Shown here: piece after piece, positions 59,623 through 64,000 of the stretch
How positions within the stretch are numbered: position 1 is the first letter of the stretch
How the letters are laid out: each line of letters begins with the position of its first letter
Assembly (NCBI GenBank): GCA_035695825.1
Contig: DASRRH010000001.1
Span: forward strand, 170,971 to 234,970
Source of the DNA: JAKEFM01 sp035695825
GTDB taxonomy: Bacteria > Planctomycetota > UBA1135 > JAKEFM01
Length of the DNA stretch: 64,000 bases
Direction of reading: 5' to 3'
Made by a program: the position numbers and the translations under genes
The notes under the pieces: generated by a model
What the model saw: the letters and a program-made list of their open reading frames with translations, nothing else
Databases searched by the model: none
Told to the model about the DNA's origin: nothing

Positions 59623-61890
59623 GTGCGCGTCTGGACCTGCCTCCTCGCCGTTTTCCTGGGGCTGGCCCCGCTGGCGCCGGCGCAGCGGTTCGGGTTCACG
59701 CATCAGATGCCTCCCGCGGAGAGCGATCTCACCCAGGCCGTCGCCGTCGGGGACGTGGACGGGGACGGCGACCTCGACGCGTTCGTAGGCAACGGCGGGC
59801 AGCAGAGCCGCCTCTACCTCAACGACGGGACGGGGGTCTTCACGGACGTCACCGCGACAAACCTGCCGGCCCTTCTCGACAACACAACGGCGGTCGCGCT
59901 AGGGGACGTGGACGGGGACGGCGACCTCGACGCGTTCGTGGGGAACGGGTTTCAGCAGAACCGTCTATACCTCAACGGCGGGACGGGGGTGTTCACGGAC
60001 GTTACCGCGACGAACCTCCCGTCCCCGATCCAAGGCACGCGGGCGGTCGCGCTCGGGGACGTGGACGGGGACGGCGACCTCGACGCGTTCGGGGGGAACG
60101 CCTCCGGGCAGGGACAGCAGGATCGCCTCTTCCTCAACGGGGGGGCGGGCGTCTTCACGGACGTCACGGCGACGAACCTGCCGGCTCTACCCGACGAGAC
60201 GCGAGCGGTCGCGCTCGGGGATGTGGACGGGGACGGCGACCTCGACGCGTTCGTGGGGAACGGCGTGTTCTTTCCGGCGAGCAAGAACCGCCTCTACCTC
60301 AACGGCGGGACAGGGGTCTTCACGGACGTCACCGCGACGAATCTGCCGGCCCTTCTCGACGACACGCGAGCCGTCGCGCTTGGCGACATGGACGGGGACG
60401 GCGACCTCGACGTGTTCGTGGGGAACTACCAGCAACAAAACCGCCTCGACCTCAACGTCGGAACGGGGGTCTTCACAGACGTTACCGCGACGAACCTGCC
60501 GGGCCTGCTCGGCAACACGCAGGCGGTCACGCTCGGGGACGTGGACGGGGACGGCGACCTCGACGCGTTCATCGGGAACACAGGACCCTTCCTCGGCGGC
60601 CAGAATAGGCTGTACTTGAACGAGGGGACGGGGGTCTTCACGGACGTCACCGCGACAAACCTGCCTGGCCTTGTCGACGTCACCTGGGCGGTCGCGCTGG
60701 GGGACGTGGACGGGGACGGCGACCTCGACGCGTTCGTGGGGAACTACGTGCAGCAGAACCGCCTCTACCTGAACGGCGGAACGGGGATCTTCACGGACGT
60801 CACCGTGACGAGCCTGCCGGCCCTGATGAACGCCACGCGGGCGGTTGCGCTCGGGGACGTGGACGGGGACGGCGACCTCGACGCCTTCGTCGGGAACTAC
60901 GGCCAACAGAACCGCCTCTTCCTCAACGGCGGCGCCGGCGTGTTCGCGGACCTCACGGCGAGCAATCTCCCTGCCCTCTCCGACGCGACGAACGCGATTG
61001 CACTCGGGGACGTGGACGGGGATGGCGACCTCGACGCGTTCGTTGGGAACGAGTTTCAGCAGAACCGTCTCTACCTCAACGGCGGGACGGGGGTCTTGGC
61101 GGACGTCACCGCGACGAGCCTGCCGGCCCTGATGAACGCCACGCGGGCGGTCGCGCTGGGGGACGTGGACGGGGACGGCGACCTCGACGCGTTCGTGGGG
61201 CACGGCGGGTTCATTCCGGCGAGCCAGAACCGCCTCTACGTCAACGGCGGGACAGGGGTCTTCACGGACGTCACGGCGACAAACCTGCCGGCTCTACTCG
61301 ACGAGACGCGGGCGGTCGCGCTTGCGGATGTGGACGGGGACGGCGACCTCGACGTGTTCGTGGGGAACTACATGCAGCAGAGCCGCCTCTACCTCGATGC
61401 CGGGACGGGGGCTTTCACGGACGTCACCGCGACGAGCCTGCCGGCCGTTCTAGACAACACATTTGCGGTCGCGCTCGGGGACGTGGACGGGGATGGCGAC
61501 CTCGACGCGTTCGTGGGGAACGGCGGTACTGCTTGGGCGCAGAACCGCATCTACACGAACCTCACCCGCCAGGTGGCATGGCGAGGGATTCCCCGCGCGG
61601 GAAAGTTCCTGACTCTCGACCTCTGGGGCTCGGCGAACGGCTCGTGGCTGCTGGCGGCCTCGGCCGGAAGCGCCGACATCCCCCTCCCTCCGTTCGGCTC
61701 GCTGCGGCTGTTCCCACCGACGCTCTTCATCGTCGCTGGGGGAACCATCGACCCGCAGGGGAGCGCGAGTCTCACGTTCCTCGTGCCCGCGAACCCTGCA
61801 CTGGTCGGTCTCTCCCTCTACTGGCAGGCGGTGGTCGGGCCGCCGCTCCGGTTCACGAACCTCGAGATCACGCCTGTCACAAACCTGTGA
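59623..61890 (+). CDS. Secreted protein with twelve FG-GAP/VCBS repeats
   Basis: A 755-residue protein with a signal peptide (VRVWTCLLAVFLGLAPLAPAQ). Twelve repeats of about 51-55 residues fill residues about 35-640, each with GDVDGDGDLDAFVGN, RLYLNGGTGVFTDVTATNLP and a variable QQN or longer insert. The DxDGDGDxD loops should bind calcium. The last 110 residues are a beta-rich module (GSLRLFPPTLFIVAGG...NPALVGLSLYWQAVVG). AGGAG lies 7 bp before the GTG at 59623; a GTG at 59617 is closer to it. The equivalent GTG is used by the next paralogue. Likely a surface adhesin or binding protein. Confidence 0.85.
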   Translation: MRVWTCLLAVFLGLAPLAPAQRFGFTHQMPPAESDLTQAVAVGDVDGDGDLDAFVGNGGQQSRLYLNDGTGVFTDVTATNLPALLDNTTAVALGDVDGDGDLDAFVGNGFQQNRLYLNGGTGVFTDVTATNLPSPIQGTRAVALGDVDGDGDLDAFGGNASGQGQQDRLFLNGGAGVFTDVTATNLPALPDETRAVALGDVDGDGDLDAFVGNGVFFPASKNRLYLNGGTGVFTDVTATNLPALLDDTRAVALGDMDGDGDLDVFVGNYQQQNRLDLNVGTGVFTDVTATNLPGLLGNTQAVTLGDVDGDGDLDAFIGNTGPFLGGQNRLYLNEGTGVFTDVTATNLPGLVDVTWAVALGDVDGDGDLDAFVGNYVQQNRLYLNGGTGIFTDVTVTSLPALMNATRAVALGDVDGDGDLDAFVGNYGQQNRLFLNGGAGVFADLTASNLPALSDATNAIALGDVDGDGDLDAFVGNEFQQNRLYLNGGTGVLADVTATSLPALMNATRAVALGDVDGDGDLDAFVGHGGFIPASQNRLYVNGGTGVFTDVTATNLPALLDETRAVALADVDGDGDLDVFVGNYMQQSRLYLDAGTGAFTDVTATSLPAVLDNTFAVALGDVDGDGDLDAFVGNGGTAWAQNRIYTNLTRQVAWRGIPRAGKFLTLDLWGSANGSWLLAASAGSADIPLPPFGSLRLFPPTLFIVAGGTIDPQGSASLTFLVPANPALVGLSLYWQAVVGPPLRFTNLEITPVTNL
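59740..61560 (+). repeat. Twelve-unit coding tandem repeat, about 150-165 bp
   Basis: The DNA of the repeat region is highly similar from unit to unit, with a core GACGTGGACGGGGACGGCGA and CTTCACGGACGTCACCGCGA recurring almost unchanged. Unit length varies by short inserts between the calcium loop and the CGCCTCTACCTC segment. The DNA-level similarity suggests recent or ongoing unit duplication or gene conversion. Confidence 0.8.
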
Positions 61891-61955
61891 TGGGTCCCTG
61901 TCGAGTGTCGGATTCGTTCATCCCGAGTCGGCAGCTGTCCTCGAGGAGGTGGCTC

Positions 61956-64000
61956 GTGCGCGTCTCGACCGGACTCTTTCTCGCCCTCGCGGGCCTCGCT
62001 CCGTCGGCGCCCGCGCAACGGTTCGGGTTCGAGCATCGGGTCTTCCCGGAGGACTCGGACGCCTCCTACGCGATCGCGCTCGGGGACGTGGACGGGGACG
62101 GCGACCTCGACGCGTTCGTCGGGAATCACGGTCCGGACCGCCTCTGCCGGAACGAAGGGATGGGGGCCTTCACGGACGTCACCGCGACGAGCCTTTCGAC
62201 CCCCTCGGACGAAACGTACGCGGTCGCGCTCGGGGACGTGGACGGGGACGGCGACCTCGACGCGTTCGTGGGGAACGAGTATTCGAACCGCCTGTACCTG
62301 AACGGAGGAACGGGGGTCTTCACGGACGTCACCCCGACCAATCTCCCCTCCCTGATTAGCGGCGGGTATTCCGTCGCCCTCGGGGACGTCGATGGGGACG
62401 GCGACCTCGACGCGTTCGTCGGGTACGGGTTCGGGAACTTCCTTTACTTGAACGGCGGGACGGGGACCTTCACCACCGCCCCCGCGACGAACGTCCCCTA
62501 CACCGCCAACGTCACAGCGGGAGTTGCGCTCGGGGACGTGGACGGGGACGGCGACCTCGACGCCCTCCTCGGGAGGCACAGCGTCTTCGGGTATCCGAAC
62601 CGGCTCTTCATGAACAACGGGGCGGGGATCTTCACGGACGTATCCGCGACGAACCTCCCCTACGTCCTCGACTACACCCGAGCGGTCGCGCTCCGGGACG
62701 TCGACGGGGACGGAGACCTCGACGCGTTCGTTGGAAACGACGGACAGGACCGGCTTCACCTGAACGGCGGCACAGGGGTCTTCACGGAGGCCACGGCGAC
62801 GAACCTCCCCGTCCTGCTGGACGACACGCGGGCGGTCGCCCTCGGTGACGTCGACGGGGATGGGGACTTCGACGCGGTCATCGGCAACGGGGGCCAGGAC
62901 CGGCTCTACCTGAACTCGGGCACCGGAGTCTTCTCGGACGCGACGGCGGCGAACCTGCCCGCTCGGCTGGACCCGACCGAAGGGGTGGCGCTCGGCGACC
63001 TCGACGGGGACGGCGACCTCGACCTGGTCGTCGCGAACGACGACGAGCAGAACCGTCTCCAGCTCAACGACGGCGGAGGGGGATTCACGGACGTTACCGA
63101 CATCGTCGGGCCGGATCTTCCGGTCGTGCTCGACCCGACGACGGCGGTCGCGCTGGGGGACGTGGACGGCGACGGCGACCTCGACGCGTTCGTGGGGAAC
63201 GCGAGTTTCCCCGTGGGCGCACTGAACCGTCTGTACCTCAACGGCGGCGCCGGAGTGTTCGCGGACGCAACCGCGACGAACCTTCCGTCCTTCTTCGGCG
63301 GCACGCAGGCGGTCGCGCTGGGGGACATGGACGGCGACGGCGACCTCGACGCCTTCGTCGGAAACGCTGCCGGCTACCCTTCCGGCGGGCAGAGCCGTCT
63401 CTTCCTCAATGGGGGGGCCGGGCTGTTCGCGGACGCTTCCTCCAATCTCCCGCCCCTTTTCGCCGACACGCGGGCGATCGCATTCGGCGACGTGGACGGG
63501 GACGGCGATCTCGACCTCTTCCTCGGGAACTTGGGCCAGAGCCTTCTCTGGCTGAACGGCGGCTCGGGGGTATTCGCGAACGCCACCGCGACCAACGTGC
63601 CGGCCTTCGTGGGCTGGACGAGAGCAGCTTCGGTTGGAGACGTCGACGGAGACGGGGACCTCGACCTGTTCGTGGGGAACTTCTCCGTCCAGGACCGGCT
63701 CTACTTGAACGGCGGCACGGGCGTGTTCGCGGACGCCACGGCGGCGAACCTCCCGGCCCTCGTCGGCTGGACGACGGCGGCGGCGCCCGGAGACGTCGAC
63801 GGCGACGGGGACCTCGACCTGCTCGTGGCGACTGCCGGGCCGCAGAACCGCCTGTACCTGAACGGCGGGACAGGCGCATTCACGGACGCCACGGCGGCGA
63901 ATCTCCCCGCCGTGGTCGGTTGGACGACGGCCGTCGCACTCGGGGACGCCGACGAGGACGGGGACCTTGACGCATTGCTCGCGTTCGTCGGCGTCCCCCC
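61956..64000 (+). CDS. FG-GAP/VCBS-repeat secreted protein, cut by the window end
   Basis: An open frame from the GTG at 61956 (GAGGAGG 6 bp upstream) to the window end, at least 681 residues, without a stop. The signal peptide (VRVSTGLFLALAGLAPSAPAQ) and the next residues RFGFEHR match the upstream paralogue (RFGFTHQ). At least thirteen calcium-loop units (DxDGDGDxD) are present. Later units diverge more (AAPGDVDGDGDLDLLVATAG, GDADEDGDLDALLAF). The C-terminal part lies outside the window. Tandem duplicate of the gene at 59623. Confidence 0.8.
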   Translation, partial: MRVSTGLFLALAGLAPSAPAQRFGFEHRVFPEDSDASYAIALGDVDGDGDLDAFVGNHGPDRLCRNEGMGAFTDVTATSLSTPSDETYAVALGDVDGDGDLDAFVGNEYSNRLYLNGGTGVFTDVTPTNLPSLISGGYSVALGDVDGDGDLDAFVGYGFGNFLYLNGGTGTFTTAPATNVPYTANVTAGVALGDVDGDGDLDALLGRHSVFGYPNRLFMNNGAGIFTDVSATNLPYVLDYTRAVALRDVDGDGDLDAFVGNDGQDRLHLNGGTGVFTEATATNLPVLLDDTRAVALGDVDGDGDFDAVIGNGGQDRLYLNSGTGVFSDATAANLPARLDPTEGVALGDLDGDGDLDLVVANDDEQNRLQLNDGGGGFTDVTDIVGPDLPVVLDPTTAVALGDVDGDGDLDAFVGNASFPVGALNRLYLNGGAGVFADATATNLPSFFGGTQAVALGDMDGDGDLDAFVGNAAGYPSGGQSRLFLNGGAGLFADASSNLPPLFADTRAIAFGDVDGDGDLDLFLGNLGQSLLWLNGGSGVFANATATNVPAFVGWTRAASVGDVDGDGDLDLFVGNFSVQDRLYLNGGTGVFADATAANLPALVGWTTAAAPGDVDGDGDLDLLVATAGPQNRLYLNGGTGAFTDATAANLPAVVGWTTAVALGDADEDGDLDALLAFVGVP
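62080..64000 (+). repeat. Second coding tandem repeat, at least thirteen units
   Basis: Same repeat type as at 59740-61560, with the core GGGGACGTGGACGGGGACGG recurring in the first five units. Units after about 62800 differ more in sequence, so the array is older or less homogenised toward its 3' end. It runs off the window. Confidence 0.75.

Noticed and set aside
59740..64000. Regular repeats considered as a CRISPR array
   Set aside because: Units are about 150-165 bp, in frame, and encode calcium-binding FG-GAP repeats; there are no short direct repeats with unique spacers and no cas genes.

Overview
The window is very GC-rich bacterial chromosome, densely coded on both strands. Many genes overlap their neighbour by 4 bp (ATGA, GTGA or TTGA), and TTG and GTG starts are frequent. 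Several secreted proteins share a module that ends in a pattern like (Q)VGILDPxxPxGxxxSNGxxxxIG. Together with FG-GAP/VCBS repeat proteins, an HNH protein of the DUF222-like type and a sigma factor fused to an extracytoplasmic part, this suggests an uncultured Planctomycetota lineage. That assignment rests on gene content only; no rRNA or tRNA gene was seen.

Layout. 0.1-2.7 kb: a CpsD/CapB-type ATPase, a coiled-coil protein and an actin-like ATPase that strongly resembles the magnetosome filament protein MamK. 2.7-6.1 kb: a secreted carboxypeptidase-regulatory-like protein and an HNH endonuclease gene broken by one in-frame TGA. 6.3-17.9 kb: two divergent operons around a 120 bp intergenic region. 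The left arm holds an AroB-like cyclase, a cupin, a sugar nucleotidyltransferase and a GT4 glycosyltransferase, with an SprT-like protease gene 47 bp beyond. The right arm holds a ROK kinase, a DegT aminotransferase, a GH4-like NAD enzyme, a Nudix protein, a radical SAM/SPASM enzyme, a TIM-barrel isomerase, a dTMP-kinase-like protein and a second Nudix protein. The gene set resembles aminocyclitol or aminosugar pathways. 18.3-21.3 kb: a second GT4 and a TMTC-like O-mannosyltransferase. 21.4-40.2 kb: mainly secreted beta-rich proteins (Kelch, carboxypeptidase-regulatory, FG-GAP), interspersed with an aminotransferase-GNAT fusion, an FAD oxidoreductase, a UbiD decarboxylase and a GT2. 40.3-43 kb: an MFS transporter, MobB and a UbiA-family prenyltransferase.

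42.9-49 kb: one leftward five-gene operon encoding an FbpABC-like ABC importer, a pentaheme cytochrome c and a HEAT-repeat lipoprotein. 49-51.4 kb: a class I aminotransferase and a threonine aldolase. 51.4-53.8 kb: an ECF-like sigma factor fused through a membrane segment to extracytoplasmic domains. 54.5-59.4 kb: phosphomannomutase, YjbQ, a HEAT lipoprotein, SAM hydrolase and arginase. 59.6 kb to the edge: two long tandem-repeat FG-GAP proteins, the second cut by the window end.

The main candidates for something new are the aminocyclitol-like locus, whose kinase and cyclase carry altered active-site residues; the MamK-like filament trio; the fused transmembrane sigma factor; and the importer-cytochrome operon. 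All functional statements come from reading motifs by eye; no database search was run.
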